A stretch of 25,227 bases of DNA from Clostridiales bacterium UBA1389 (GTDB lineage: Bacteria > Bacillota > Clostridia > Oscillospirales > CAG-382), in contig DBQR01000045.1 in assembly GCA_002305335.1 (NCBI GenBank), forward strand, positions 25,168 to 50,394. Direction: 5' to 3'. The translations under genes and the position numbers were made by a program. The first letter of the stretch is position 1. Each line of letters starts with the position of its first letter. Shown here piece by piece: positions 7,238 through 16,516 of the stretch. The notes under the pieces were generated by a model that saw only the letters and a program-made list of their open reading frames with translations, did not search any database and was not told where the DNA came from.

Positions 7238-8143
7238 ATGAAGAAATCTGCCTTTATTTTGCTTGTTTGTATTGTTTTAATCACCTTGTTTTCCTGCTTT
7301 CCCAACGGGATAAATAACGGAAACAGCCTGCCGGAGGACAATACCGAAGAAGAGCAGTCGGTTGCATCCGATGAAACCTCTAAAGAAGAAACCGCAACCT
7401 ATCTTCAGATATTCGGGGAATATGACGACGTCGATTTCGAATTTAAAAAATATCTTGACAGGTTGGGGAAAAAATACGGCGACAAGGAAAGCTTGGCAAA
7501 AACCGAAGACAAGGACGGCAACGAAATTTATACCGGGTTTTACGACAATCCCGACCCGGGGGAGGGGAAACTTGCTAAAATTCTCTGCAGGATAACGGTT
7601 TATAATGATATAGATACGGCAAAATCAGTTTACAAAGAAAAGATGACAACCCATCACCCCGCCATAAATATTTATGAAAGCTTTATCCGTATAGAAAATG
7701 TAATATATTCCGGCTACAACGGCTTTGTTTCGGACGTTGCGTTTTATGCAAAGCTGAACGTCCCCCAGTCGGCGGAGTTGAAATTCAATGTGGGCATAAA
7801 TGAAGTCGAACTTGCCTGCACCCGGGAAAACATTGTATCCACCCTTATAGGTTCGGGATATTCGTTATATGACAGCAAATGGTTAAGCAACGGCGAGGAG
7901 GACCCCTTTAAAAGGATTGATTCCTATGCCTGCGTTTCCCCCAAAGGCTACGGGCTGCTTATATACATCGTCAATCCCCAGCTTGCATACCTTCTGGCAA
8001 GCAATGATAAAACCTCCGTTGAGGGGATATCCGGGTTAAAAAGTCTTCTGGAAACAAGCTATTATTACACTTCCGACGGTATTATTATAGTGGGAATGAG
8101 ACCTTACGCAGAAGATTTAATCAACATGATAAGCAATAAATAG
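7238..8143 (+). CDS. Hypothetical lipoprotein
   Basis: A 301-residue secreted lipoprotein I cannot assign to a family. It starts MKKSAFILLVCIVLITLFSC, a short basic head, a hydrophobic core and a LFSC lipobox, with Cys20 as the predicted lipidated residue. An acidic, Ser/Thr-rich linker (about 21-50) follows. The rest (about 50-301) looks like a mixed alpha/beta globular domain with many Tyr and Asp and no further membrane segment. The frame also has an ATG at 7226, but 7238 is preferred because GAGGGG lies just before it and the signal peptide begins there. It follows tmcAL by 8 bases and is probably co-transcribed. It should be anchored to the outer face of the cytoplasmic membrane. It converges on the large alpha-2-macroglobulin-like gene, whose lipobox is also LFSC. 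Confidence 0.8.
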   Translation: MKKSAFILLVCIVLITLFSCFPNGINNGNSLPEDNTEEEQSVASDETSKEETATYLQIFGEYDDVDFEFKKYLDRLGKKYGDKESLAKTEDKDGNEIYTGFYDNPDPGEGKLAKILCRITVYNDIDTAKSVYKEKMTTHHPAINIYESFIRIENVIYSGYNGFVSDVAFYAKLNVPQSAELKFNVGINEVELACTRENIVSTLIGSGYSLYDSKWLSNGEEDPFKRIDSYACVSPKGYGLLIYIVNPQLAYLLASNDKTSVEGISGLKSLLETSYYYTSDGIIIVGMRPYAEDLINMISNK

Positions 8144-8145
8144 TC

Positions 8146-8182
8146 AAAAAAGACAAAAGCCGCTTATTATGCGGCTTTTGTC
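8146..8182 (-). terminator. Intrinsic terminator of the alpha-2-macroglobulin-like gene
   Basis: A perfect 12-base-pair stem, GACAAAAGCCGC (8152-8163) with GCGGCTTTTGTC (8171-8182), has a 7-base loop. Read on the minus strand it is followed at once by six T (8151-8146), a classic rho-independent terminator about 50 bases past the stop at 8235. On the plus strand no T run follows the stem, so termination of the lipoprotein transcript would be weaker. Confidence 0.88.
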
Positions 8183-8234
8183 ATGAGGCGGAAAAAAGGG
8201 AGTGGGATATATATATAAAGGAGGAGGAAAACGG

Positions 8235-11200
8235 TCATTTGTCATTAATAAGCCATACGCCGGAATTAATGGTGATTTTGTATCTTTCCGACAGGGCATA
8301 GGTGGAATCTCTGGTGTTTACCGCAATTGCCGACTCATATACGAATTCCCCCTGCACCGCCGCCCGGATAAAGTAGCTTACTTCCCCGGAGAAGGAATAT
8401 TCCTCGTTGCCCGACAAGGGATTCCGGTTATTGCGCCATACCGCTATTCCGCCGGTAAGCATTTGTCCGGAATTGCTTATATAGGCACCGGTGTAGATGC
8501 TTCCGCGGATGCTCTGGCTGCTGTTGTTTATGCGGTTGTTCACAAATCTCGCGCCGGCGGGTATGCAGTCGGAAAGGGTATAATAGGCATAACTGTTGTT
8601 GGTTTTACCGGAATATTTTATGGTTACCCGATAAATGCCAAGATTGGTATCATAGGGTTTTATGGTTTTTGAAATACTAAGCTTTTCGCTTTTGGCTTTG
8701 CCGTCGGTGGCGTCCTCCGCCGTCCCGAAGTAGCGGGCTTTAACCGTAATTGCCCTGTCGCAGGATATAATCTTTAAGTTTGCCAGCTCTTTCTTTGTAA
8801 GAGTAAGGGTATAAACTCTCCCTGCGGAAAGGGTTATTTCCTGTTCCTCCACGTCACCTATCCGGTAGGTGAAGGAGGAATTTTTTATTTCGGCAGGCAT
8901 AAAGAACCTTACATAGGAAGCCAGTTCAAGGATGTACTGGTCAAGAAAGGATTCGTTGTTCATGATATAATTTACCATCCTGCCGGCGTCGGCCTTTGAA
9001 ACCAGGGAGGCGGAAAGGAGAGCAAGGGAGGTAAGCTTTATCGATTCCTCAATGCTGCCGCCTTTAAAGTAAAGCCTGTCGCCCTCGGTCTTGGCGTATT
9101 CATCGTACAAGGCGTTGTAAATAAGCTTTGCGGAGGAAAAGTCACCTAAATAGGCAAAGGCGGCGCAAAGGTAGAGTTTTGCTTCGGTCGAAAAATCCTC
9201 GCAGTGGGAAGCGATAAAGGTCAAGTCGTTTAACACCGGCTCACCCAACGCCGCAAGTCCCAACAAAGAGGCGGCAAGCTCAATGTCATCAATGTATTCC
9301 TCTTTTTCAAGGAAGTTATAAAACTGATTGATGATATAGTTCCTTTTAACCGGCGTAAAGCAGTCCGGTGCCACAGCGCAGATTTTAGCGGTAAGCTCAA
9401 CATCCCCCTCCCCGTATGAAACCAGAGGTATAAAGCCGTAATAGGAGGAAAGAAGGCTGATTGCCCTGCTCTTGTCGTAATCCCAGCCGAACAGCTTGGA
9501 CAAAGCATCATTTCCCACAAAATTAGCGGCCACCGTGTCGCTTCTTTCGGAATAGCCACAGGTAATTCTGCGGGCAACCTTTATAAAGTCGTTATAGGTG
9601 TCGTCATAGAAGGAAAGACTTACGGGATATGCCTGGGGATTTATTGTGTGTATATCCTCAACCGGAATATCCTTTATCACTTCCATGAAAACGCCGGTGT
9701 CGGCAACCAGAAGGTATGCTTTAACCCCGTCGGAATAGGTGTCGCATTTGCCCTCAACCGTGACATAATAGGAACCTTTTTCAAACTTGCCGAAATTGAA
9801 TCTGGCGTACTCGTTGGAATCAACCGCCACCGCTTTAGTAGATAAAAGCATATCCTGTTCGTCATAAAGCCGGGCAATATAGGTTACTTCCTTGATTCCA
9901 TTAAGATAACTGCCGTAGGACCTTGCCGAAACCGAAATGTCGTCGCCGGTAATATATTTTTCGCAGGCAGACACATTTATGAAATAGGGGAGTGTGCATA
10001 TAACGTCGGAAACACTGTGGCCTATCTTCATCCCCGAAAGTTTGTCCGAGCCCTGGTTTGACAGGACAATAACGGTTATCCGCCACTGGGTGATATTGTC
10101 GGGGATTTCAAAGTTAAACACCCCTTCACCCTTTTTGTCAAGGGTAAAGATTTCAAATACGGGATTATCTTCAAATCTCTCCCTTATATCGGTTGAAGTA
10201 ACGGACTTCGTTTCTCCGTCCGAAGATTCCTCTACACTGAGATATCCATCGGCATCATAATTACCGATTGTTTTGATAAAGTAGTCTTCGTATCCTGAAG
10301 AGAATCTATAATTAAGGGAAATGGGGTAATTCTTATTTAAACCCGACCTGTAGTATTGCGCCAGGGCATTTACCGTCTGGTCTTGTATGGCAAAGCAGGC
10401 CTCGTCAACCACCGATAGTATAACCGTGGCACCGGCTTCCCCCGCTTTTATCTTTACGGTGGCGTTTTCGCCGGGTTTGTAGGCAGTCTTGTCGGTTTCG
10501 ACCTCTACGTCAAGGGAGGAATTGTTGACGTAATCGTAATAGATGGTTTTCGAACTCTGCTGATTTATGGAGTAATCGCCGTCAATAAAAGTGACATAAA
10601 CCCTTACTCCCGCCACAAAGTCATCCTTAAACTCAAAGGCTAAACTGTCGGTATAGGCATACATATATCTGCCCTGGCTGTAAACGGTGTAAAGTACTTT
10701 TCTGTCAATCGGCTTGTTGTCGTATTCCACATGGACATTTACCGTTTCCCCCACCGAATATTCGGTTTTGTCGGTTACAACCGCATACCGGGGGGTTCGA
10801 TTGTAATAACCGTCCGTCTCTTCGGATTTAAGGGCAAACAGGCTGTAGGTATAGGTATTATCAGTTACCGGGTTGGAGTAATAAACTTCGTACATATAAT
10901 AGCCGGAAAAATTTTTGTCCGCCTTTATATGCTCAAGCTTAATAACCCCGTTTTTAAAGCTTTCGGTATAGTCCTTTATAACGGTTTCCTCGGTGTAGTA
11001 GTCATATATCACCGTACTGGTTTTGGTAATGGGGTTATAATAGGTGCTGGAATACCTCTTCTTGTGTTCGAACTTCTTAAGGATTATTGATACTCTGCCC
11101 TCTGCGGGCTGACCAACGGTGTTTTCAAAGGTGGCGTCGTTTTTGCCGGTGATTCTGGAAGTATCCACCTTGTTGAGATAAATTTCGCTGTAAGAGGAGT

Positions 11201-13313
11201 TTATCCGTGTTCCGGTTAAATAAACATTACTGTGGAAGTAGATAACCGAATCATAGACCGAAAGTAAAGCGGTTTCCTCACCGGTAAGGACTGCCGAAAA
11301 GTAAAGGTAAACAGGATAGGTTGAGGTCTGCTGATTTCCGATGGTGTCCGGGATGGTGAAGTTGACAAAGGCATTTCCGTTTTCATCGGTGGTCAGCACC
11401 TTGTTTTGCAATATCTGATTGCAAGAGACGTTGAATTTCAGTTTGGGGGCGGGAGTGCCGTCGAAAAAGGCGGCTTTAATTGTTACTCTGCCGGTGTCCC
11501 CCCTTACATAAAAGGGCTTGTCAAATTCCAGGGAAGCTTTATAAACGGGTTTATCTTCTTTTGTGACGGAAACAAATTTGTAAAACAGAACATTTTCGTC
11601 CTTGTCTCTGAATGTGAAAACGAGTGAACCGGCTTGATTGTTCTCTATATCGAGGGAACATTCGAAGGTACCGTCCTTATTAACGGTTATTTCGTCGGAA
11701 TCAATATACGGATATACGTTTACATACAGTTTTTCGGGGATTTTACCGCCGGATTTTACCGGATTTATTACCCCGAAGAGGTTAATCGTATCTGTCGGGA
11801 AATAGGTTTCCCGGTCGGAATAAACAAAGCTGAAATAATTTGTCCGATTATATTCCGGACATGTGGAAACACAGGCATAGGCCTCGTCACCGTTATGAGA
11901 AATTATTATATAGGCGGAATCATCGTTTCCGGTTTCAAGCAGGCAGACACCGCTGTTGTCGGTTTTTCCCGAAAGGGAGGCGTATTTGATTTTATCTGCG
12001 ACACTCAGGCTGTTGTTTCTTATAAAGCTTTCGCCCTTTACGGTTGCCCCTTCCGCAACCGCGTCATTCTCGTTTACCCAGACCAGCAGACTGCCGTCGC
12101 AGCCTTCGGTATATATGAAAAGGTCTGACACGATAAATTCGGTCTGAAGGACTTTCTTAACGGTCTGCGAACCGTGTTTACCGGAAACCGTGACATTTAC
12201 GAGATAGCAGCCTTTATCCAGCTTGGGAAGCTCGAGATACCCTATCCTTGCAAGAGAATCATAATTCTTTTCCCAGGTGGTGACTTTGGTAAGGCCCTCG
12301 GTGGGGTAGAAATAGGTTTCCCCCTTTAAAAAGTATTCCGCCCTCTTTTCTTCGTAACCCTTTTTTGCCTCAATGGCTTCATAGGCGGAATTATATCTGT
12401 AAATATCCGCGGTTACAGTGATAGGTATTTCGCTTTTTCCCGAACAGGTGATAATGGGATACTGGCTTGAATGGAAGGTCCTGTCGTTGTAGGATATGGC
12501 GAAATTAATCAGTCCTTTTTCATTTACGGAACTCTTTGTCCTGAAGACAACGGTTCTTCCCTCCTCAAGGGTTTTCCCGGATGTGGAGGTTATTCCCTTT
12601 TTGACGGTAACCGTGTAAACCGTGTTTTCCTCAAGGCCGGTTTTGGGGACAAAAACCACCGTCTTACCGCCGGGATAAAGGTTGAAGCTTCCCTCCGTGG
12701 CGGGGGATATTTCAATGAATTTCTCAAAATCGTTGCCGTAAACCGATTCGGAAAACTGAACTTCGATTCCGGTATCCGTCGGTACGTTTATTACGTCGCC
12801 GCCGGGTATTAATCCTTTAATCAAAAGACTGCTTTCGGTTTGAAAGGCAAAGGAATAGGCGGGGTTGTCCTTGTCCCCCACAACCAGCCGGTAGAGTTTT
12901 CCCGACCGAAGGGAAGAGGCGGGGGAAAGTTTAAATTTTTTGTCCGAAAGTTTCGTCAGGGTGTAATTTACGTTCGGGGAAAGGGAAACGTACTTGGAAA
13001 GCTCCCCGGTTTCTATAACCCCGTCGGTTTCGATAAGGAAATTTTCGTCAACGGGGATTATCCTTCCCGTTGTATTCATGGGGGTTATGTTGACTTTTTG
13101 AAGGGAATCCGGCAGTTTTAATACCAGCCCTTCCGAAACGTAACTTCCTCCGGTAAGATCAAAACCGCCCTTGTTTATAAGGTCGTCATTGGAGGGAATA
13201 TATGCCGAACTTTCGTCTTGGGAATTTTCCAAACCGCTTTTCCCGCAGGAAAAGAGAAAAACCGCCGCCAGTACGACACAGGCAATTCTGAAAATATGTT
13301 TATTGTGTTTCAT
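8235..13313 (-). CDS. Alpha-2-macroglobulin-like lipoprotein with bacterial Ig-like domains, no canonical thioester
   Basis: A 1692-residue surface lipoprotein. The signal peptide ends in LFSC (Cys23). An Asn/Ser-rich linker leads into two SbsA-like Ig modules (about 60-160 and 165-262, the second with VNVPTDTGIEVQFSE and LEENTVYTVTVKKGI). A series of macroglobulin (MG) beta domains follows, with typical openings YSDRETYFPTDTI (about 498), FDKPFYVRGDTG (597), VTDKTEYSVGET (846) and ETDKTAYKPGEN (939). The alpha-2-macroglobulin core lies at about 1050-1110 (GVFNFEIPDNITQWRITV). A helical thioester-like domain spans about 1240-1470, and beta domains follow to the end. The CxEQ thioester motif expected near 1252 reads CGYSER, so no thioester is predicted. 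Bacterial homologues are thought to act as protease traps or envelope scaffolds and are often paired with penicillin-binding protein 1C, which is absent here. The ATG has GGAAGGG upstream; I see no clear promoter. Confidence 0.85.
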   Translation of the reverse strand: MKHNKHIFRIACVVLAAVFLFSCGKSGLENSQDESSAYIPSNDDLINKGGFDLTGGSYVSEGLVLKLPDSLQKVNITPMNTTGRIIPVDENFLIETDGVIETGELSKYVSLSPNVNYTLTKLSDKKFKLSPASSLRSGKLYRLVVGDKDNPAYSFAFQTESSLLIKGLIPGGDVINVPTDTGIEVQFSESVYGNDFEKFIEISPATEGSFNLYPGGKTVVFVPKTGLEENTVYTVTVKKGITSTSGKTLEEGRTVVFRTKSSVNEKGLINFAISYNDRTFHSSQYPIITCSGKSEIPITVTADIYRYNSAYEAIEAKKGYEEKRAEYFLKGETYFYPTEGLTKVTTWEKNYDSLARIGYLELPKLDKGCYLVNVTVSGKHGSQTVKKVLQTEFIVSDLFIYTEGCDGSLLVWVNENDAVAEGATVKGESFIRNNSLSVADKIKYASLSGKTDNSGVCLLETGNDDSAYIIISHNGDEAYACVSTCPEYNRTNYFSFVYSDRETYFPTDTINLFGVINPVKSGGKIPEKLYVNVYPYIDSDEITVNKDGTFECSLDIENNQAGSLVFTFRDKDENVLFYKFVSVTKEDKPVYKASLEFDKPFYVRGDTGRVTIKAAFFDGTPAPKLKFNVSCNQILQNKVLTTDENGNAFVNFTIPDTIGNQQTSTYPVYLYFSAVLTGEETALLSVYDSVIYFHSNVYLTGTRINSSYSEIYLNKVDTSRITGKNDATFENTVGQPAEGRVSIILKKFEHKKRYSSTYYNPITKTSTVIYDYYTEETVIKDYTESFKNGVIKLEHIKADKNFSGYYMYEVYYSNPVTDNTYTYSLFALKSEETDGYYNRTPRYAVVTDKTEYSVGETVNVHVEYDNKPIDRKVLYTVYSQGRYMYAYTDSLAFEFKDDFVAGVRVYVTFIDGDYSINQQSSKTIYYDYVNNSSLDVEVETDKTAYKPGENATVKIKAGEAGATVILSVVDEACFAIQDQTVNALAQYYRSGLNKNYPISLNYRFSSGYEDYFIKTIGNYDADGYLSVEESSDGETKSVTSTDIRERFEDNPVFEIFTLDKKGEGVFNFEIPDNITQWRITVIVLSNQGSDKLSGMKIGHSVSDVICTLPYFINVSACEKYITGDDISVSARSYGSYLNGIKEVTYIARLYDEQDMLLSTKAVAVDSNEYARFNFGKFEKGSYYVTVEGKCDTYSDGVKAYLLVADTGVFMEVIKDIPVEDIHTINPQAYPVSLSFYDDTYNDFIKVARRITCGYSERSDTVAANFVGNDALSKLFGWDYDKSRAISLLSSYYGFIPLVSYGEGDVELTAKICAVAPDCFTPVKRNYIINQFYNFLEKEEYIDDIELAASLLGLAALGEPVLNDLTFIASHCEDFSTEAKLYLCAAFAYLGDFSSAKLIYNALYDEYAKTEGDRLYFKGGSIEESIKLTSLALLSASLVSKADAGRMVNYIMNNESFLDQYILELASYVRFFMPAEIKNSSFTYRIGDVEEQEITLSAGRVYTLTLTKKELANLKIISCDRAITVKARYFGTAEDATDGKAKSEKLSISKTIKPYDTNLGIYRVTIKYSGKTNNSYAYYTLSDCIPAGARFVNNRINNSSQSIRGSIYTGAYISNSGQMLTGGIAVWRNNRNPLSGNEEYSFSGEVSYFIRAAVQGEFVYESAIAVNTRDSTYALSERYKITINSGVWLINDK

Positions 13314-13404
13314 AAAATCCCTTCCGCAAATAATTTACAATCATTACTCCTCAACAATATATACGGAAAAACAGTCAAAAAGGTTTCATTTTCCAAAAAA
13401 CTTA

Positions 13405-13433
13405 TTGAAAGAAATCGGGCAGGATGCTAAAAT
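13405..13433 (+). promoter_or_regulatory. Promoter of the RluA-family gene
   Basis: TTGAAA (13405-13410) and TAAAAT (13428-13433) are separated by 17 bases. Transcription would start near 13440, leaving a very short leader of about 14 bases that contains the AAGGGGG ribosome binding site before the ATG at 13454. Confidence 0.55.
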
Positions 13434-13453
13434 AGCCTAAAAGGGGGATTTCT

Positions 13454-14065
13454 ATGCCCGAAACAGTATTTGAAGACGAAAATATAATCGTTTTTATAAA
13501 AGCCCGGGGAGAGGATTCGGAAAAGATTGCCCAAGAAAAGGGGTATTTCCCGGTCCACCGGCTTGACAGGGACACCGGCGGCCTTATGGTCATGGCAAAA
13601 AACAGCAAATCCGCGGCTTTCCTTTCGGAAGAGGTAAGGGAAGACCGTTTTAAAAAGGAATACCTTGCGGTAATCGAAGGGGAGATAACGCCGGCGGCCG
13701 GCAGGCTTGCCGACCTTCTCTTCCACGACAAAACAAAAAACCGCACTTATGTTGTGAAAAGTCAACGGAAAGGCGTTAAGCAAGCCGTTCTCGAATACAG
13801 CATAATTGCGGTAAATGATAATTGTTCCCTTGCGAAAATAGCCCTTGTTACCGGGCGTACCCATCAGATCAGGGTTCAGTTTGCCTCAAGGGGAAAACCC
13901 CTGTACGGCGACAGGAAATACGGCAGCATTCACAAGTCCGGTTTAGCCCTTTGGGCATACAGGCTGGAATTTTGCAATCCTGTGAGTAAAAAGCTGCTTG
14001 AATTTGTTTCTTACCCTCCGGGGGAGGAAATCTGGGGGGAGTTCAGCGGCATTTACGAAAGCTGA
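13454..14065 (+). CDS. RluA family pseudouridine synthase
   Basis: A 203-residue RNA pseudouridine synthase. The catalytic motif HRLDRDTGGLMVMAK (35-49) contains the nucleophilic aspartate D38. Other family motifs are FKKEYLAVIEG (66-76), LVTGRTHQIRVQFA (131-144) and GKPLYGDRKYG (147-157). No N-terminal S4 RNA-binding domain is present, making it one of the short, single-domain members. These enzymes isomerise uridine to pseudouridine in rRNA or tRNA; the target site cannot be told from sequence. It has its own promoter and an AAGGGGG ribosome binding site. Its last 23 bases overlap the 3' end of the convergent amidotransferase gene, and I see no terminator between them. Confidence 0.93.
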   Translation: MPETVFEDENIIVFIKARGEDSEKIAQEKGYFPVHRLDRDTGGLMVMAKNSKSAAFLSEEVREDRFKKEYLAVIEGEITPAAGRLADLLFHDKTKNRTYVVKSQRKGVKQAVLEYSIIAVNDNCSLAKIALVTGRTHQIRVQFASRGKPLYGDRKYGSIHKSGLALWAYRLEFCNPVSKKLLEFVSYPPGEEIWGEFSGIYES

Positions 14066-14762
14066 TACATTCCGATACAAACCACCCGAAAAGCTTTTTT
14101 GAATTCGAATCGCCGTCAAAGCCCACCTCCGGGTGAAACTGCACCGCAAGGAAATTTTCCCTTCCCTCAAACTCCGCCGCCTCAACAATCCCGTCGGGGG
14201 AGAAGGCAACGGGGACAATCCCCTTTGCCGAAATTTTAACAGCCTGATGGTGATAGCTGTTTACGGTTATTTTACTTTCACCTATAATTTTATAAAACAA
14301 ACTTTCGGGGACAACCTCAATTTCATGGGCTGCCCCTTTTTCGTGATTCAGGCTGGCGGGTAACTGGGAAGGGATGTCCTGATAAAGTGTTCCCCCTAAA
14401 AAGGCGTTAATCGCTTGTATCCCCCGGCAGATACCGAGTATGGGAATATTTGTGTTTAATGCGGCCTTTATGTATATACTTTCCGACAAATCCCGAATAT
14501 CGCTTATTTCCCCGCATTTTTCATGTATTTGCTCCCCGTATTTAAAAGGATTTACATCCACCCCCCCGGCAAACACAATGCCGTCAAGGCGGGAAATTAC
14601 CTCCGCTGCGGTGTCGGAATCCTCAACATAGGGTAGGGCTACCGGAATTCCGCCGGATTTCATAACGGCGTCAAAATAGGATTTATTTACGAATATCTGT
14701 TTTTTCTCTTGATTATATGAGCAGGCAAAGCCGATAACCGGCTTTTTTGTTTTTTCTATCAT
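14043..14762 (-). CDS. Class I glutamine amidotransferase-like hydrolase (peptidase C26, PuuD-type)
   Basis: A 239-residue gamma-glutamyl hydrolase of the C26 family. The nucleophile lies in ILGICRGIQAINAFLGGTLYQDI (C112), and the catalytic His-Glu pair in LAVQFHPEVG (H210, E212). FAGGVDVNP (64-72) and NSYHHQAVK (168-176) are also characteristic. Members include gamma-glutamyl-GABA hydrolase (PuuD), which frees GABA from its gamma-glutamyl form. The true substrate here is unknown, so no gene symbol is given. The start overlaps the end of the ABC transporter gene by 4 bases (ATGA), indicating translational coupling. It is the last gene of the minus-strand operon that begins with the RACo-like activator. 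Cytoplasmic. Confidence 0.9.
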   Translation of the reverse strand: MIEKTKKPVIGFACSYNQEKKQIFVNKSYFDAVMKSGGIPVALPYVEDSDTAAEVISRLDGIVFAGGVDVNPFKYGEQIHEKCGEISDIRDLSESIYIKAALNTNIPILGICRGIQAINAFLGGTLYQDIPSQLPASLNHEKGAAHEIEVVPESLFYKIIGESKITVNSYHHQAVKISAKGIVPVAFSPDGIVEAAEFEGRENFLAVQFHPEVGFDGDSNSKKLFGWFVSECISFRKCR

Positions 14763-16498
14763 AAATTCAAACCCGATTTCTGAATTTCATGGGCTTTGCA
14801 GTACAAGCCCTTTCGTAAAATAAGTTCATCGTGGCTTCCGCTTTCGGCGATTTTTCCGTTTTCAAGGACGATTATTTTATCGGCGTTTCTAATGGTGGAA
14901 AGCCGGTGGGCGATAACAAAGATGGTGCGTTTTCCCATAAGGGAATTTATGGCCTCCTGTATTTTCCTTTCGGTTTCGGCGTCCACCGAAGCGGTGGCTT
15001 CGTCAAGGATGATTATGGGGGCGTTACAGACGATCGCCCTTGCTATGGATATCCGCTGTTTCTGACCGCCCGACAGCTTTAGCCCTCTTTCCCCCACTTT
15101 GGTATTGTAACCTTCCGGCATTGCCATTATTTCATCATGGATATAGGCCGCCTTCGCCGCCTCCTCGATTTCCGACATGGTGGCGTTTTCCCTGGCGTAG
15201 CCTATATTTTCGGCTATGGTGCCGTTGAACAGAAAGGTGTCCTGAAGCACCGGGGCAATATTTTTCCTCAGTGAGCTTAGGGTAAAGTTCCTTATATCCT
15301 CCCCGTCGATTAATATCCTCCCCGACTGGGGGTCGTAAAACCTTGCCACCAGCTTTGACAGGGTGGTTTTCCCCACCCCGGTGGGACCGCAGAAGGCAAC
15401 CATCTGGCCGGCTTTGCATTCGAAGGACACATTTTCCAGCACCTTTTCGCCGCCGTTGTAGCCGAAGGTTACGTTTTCGAATTTAATATCCCCTCCGGGA
15501 CGGGGCATTTCTGCTGCATTTCCGGCTTCCTTTATTTCCTCGTCGCTGTCAAGGATAAGCATTGCCCTTTCGGCGCCGGCGTATGCCCGCTGGGCGTTTT
15601 CAAGGAGAACCGCCAATCCCGCCACGGGGGCATAGAATAGGGCAAGATACAACAGAAAGGCAACGATATCCTCAACATCCACCTCATTCAGGTAGGCAAG
15701 GCAGCCCCCTGCCGCCACCACGATAACCGTTCCGGCGGAGGACACGAAGTTTACCGAAGGGTTGAATATCCCCGAAAGTTTAAGGGCTTTTAGCATGGCC
15801 TTTACGCTTTCGGCAACCTTGCGGGATATTTTTCCGGATTCCTCCTTTTCCCTGGCAAAGGCCTGAATCACCTGCATCCCCGATATATTGTCCTGCAGCA
15901 TGGCGTTAAGCTCGCCGGTAACCTGCTGGTCCTTTCTGAAGTAGGGGAGTATTTTTTTGGTATAAACAAACCCCATGGCAAAGACTATGGGTATGGGTAT
16001 GCAGGTCAGAAGGGCAAGCTTGAAGTTAATTGAAAACAAAATTATCATAACCCCTGTAACCGTTACGATATTGGTTACGAATTCGGGGATTATGTGGGCG
16101 TACAGCAGCTCAAGACAGTTGGTGTCGTTTACAATCCGGCTCATAAGGTCGCCGGTCTGCTTGTCGTGGTAAAAGCCCATGGAAAGGCTTTGGAGCTTGT
16201 CGTACATAAGCTTTCTTACGTCCCCCACCAAGTTCCAGGCCGCCTTATGGGAAAAGAAGGCCGAAAGAAAGTTGAAAAGCACCCTTACAAGGTAAATGCC
16301 GAGGAGGAAAAGGGAAAGACCTAATATTTTGTTCAGCTCCGCTTTTTCCACCCCGTCCTTTACCACCCCCGTGATGTCCGACAACAGCTTGGGGGCGGCA
16401 AGATTTAAAAGGGTTAAAATAAAGGTGGAAACGATGGCAATGATATAATGGGTTTTATAGCGGATTGCTTTACTTCCGAATTTCCAGAGCAGTTTCAT
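14759..16498 (-). CDS. ABC transporter, fused permease and ATP-binding protein (exporter type)
   Basis: A 579-residue half-transporter of the MsbA/multidrug exporter class. The N-terminal membrane domain (about 15-300) shows hydrophobic helices near 18-36, 58-82, 138-158, 160-180, 255-270 and 278-300. The nucleotide-binding domain carries Walker A GPTGVGKTT (371-379), a Q-loop near Q419, the signature LSGGQKQR (475-482), Walker B IIILDE (495-500), and an H-loop histidine (H531) in IAHRLSTIRNADKI. All catalytic motifs are intact. No second half-transporter is adjacent, so it probably works as a homodimer. The exported substrate is unknown. The upstream M20 peptidase and the overlapping downstream C26 hydrolase suggest handling of a peptide or gamma-glutamyl compound, but this is only inference. 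It starts 18 bases after the M20 stop. Confidence 0.95.
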   Translation of the reverse strand: MKLLWKFGSKAIRYKTHYIIAIVSTFILTLLNLAAPKLLSDITGVVKDGVEKAELNKILGLSLFLLGIYLVRVLFNFLSAFFSHKAAWNLVGDVRKLMYDKLQSLSMGFYHDKQTGDLMSRIVNDTNCLELLYAHIIPEFVTNIVTVTGVMIILFSINFKLALLTCIPIPIVFAMGFVYTKKILPYFRKDQQVTGELNAMLQDNISGMQVIQAFAREKEESGKISRKVAESVKAMLKALKLSGIFNPSVNFVSSAGTVIVVAAGGCLAYLNEVDVEDIVAFLLYLALFYAPVAGLAVLLENAQRAYAGAERAMLILDSDEEIKEAGNAAEMPRPGGDIKFENVTFGYNGGEKVLENVSFECKAGQMVAFCGPTGVGKTTLSKLVARFYDPQSGRILIDGEDIRNFTLSSLRKNIAPVLQDTFLFNGTIAENIGYARENATMSEIEEAAKAAYIHDEIMAMPEGYNTKVGERGLKLSGGQKQRISIARAIVCNAPIIILDEATASVDAETERKIQEAINSLMGKRTIFVIAHRLSTIRNADKIIVLENGKIAESGSHDELILRKGLYCKAHEIQKSGLNL

Positions 16499-16516
16499 AC
16501 AGATTCCTTTTTAAAA

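Noticed and set aside
8202..8260. A strong AAAGGAGGAGG ribosome-binding-like run on the plus strand near 8217-8227
   Set aside because: No start codon follows at a suitable distance with a believable product; the frame that spans it is the mirror of the macroglobulin-like gene.
13321..13440. Possible minus-strand promoter for the macroglobulin-like gene built on TTGACT near 13371-13376
   Set aside because: No -10 hexamer of reasonable quality lies 16-18 bases downstream; the nearest TATATT is too close.
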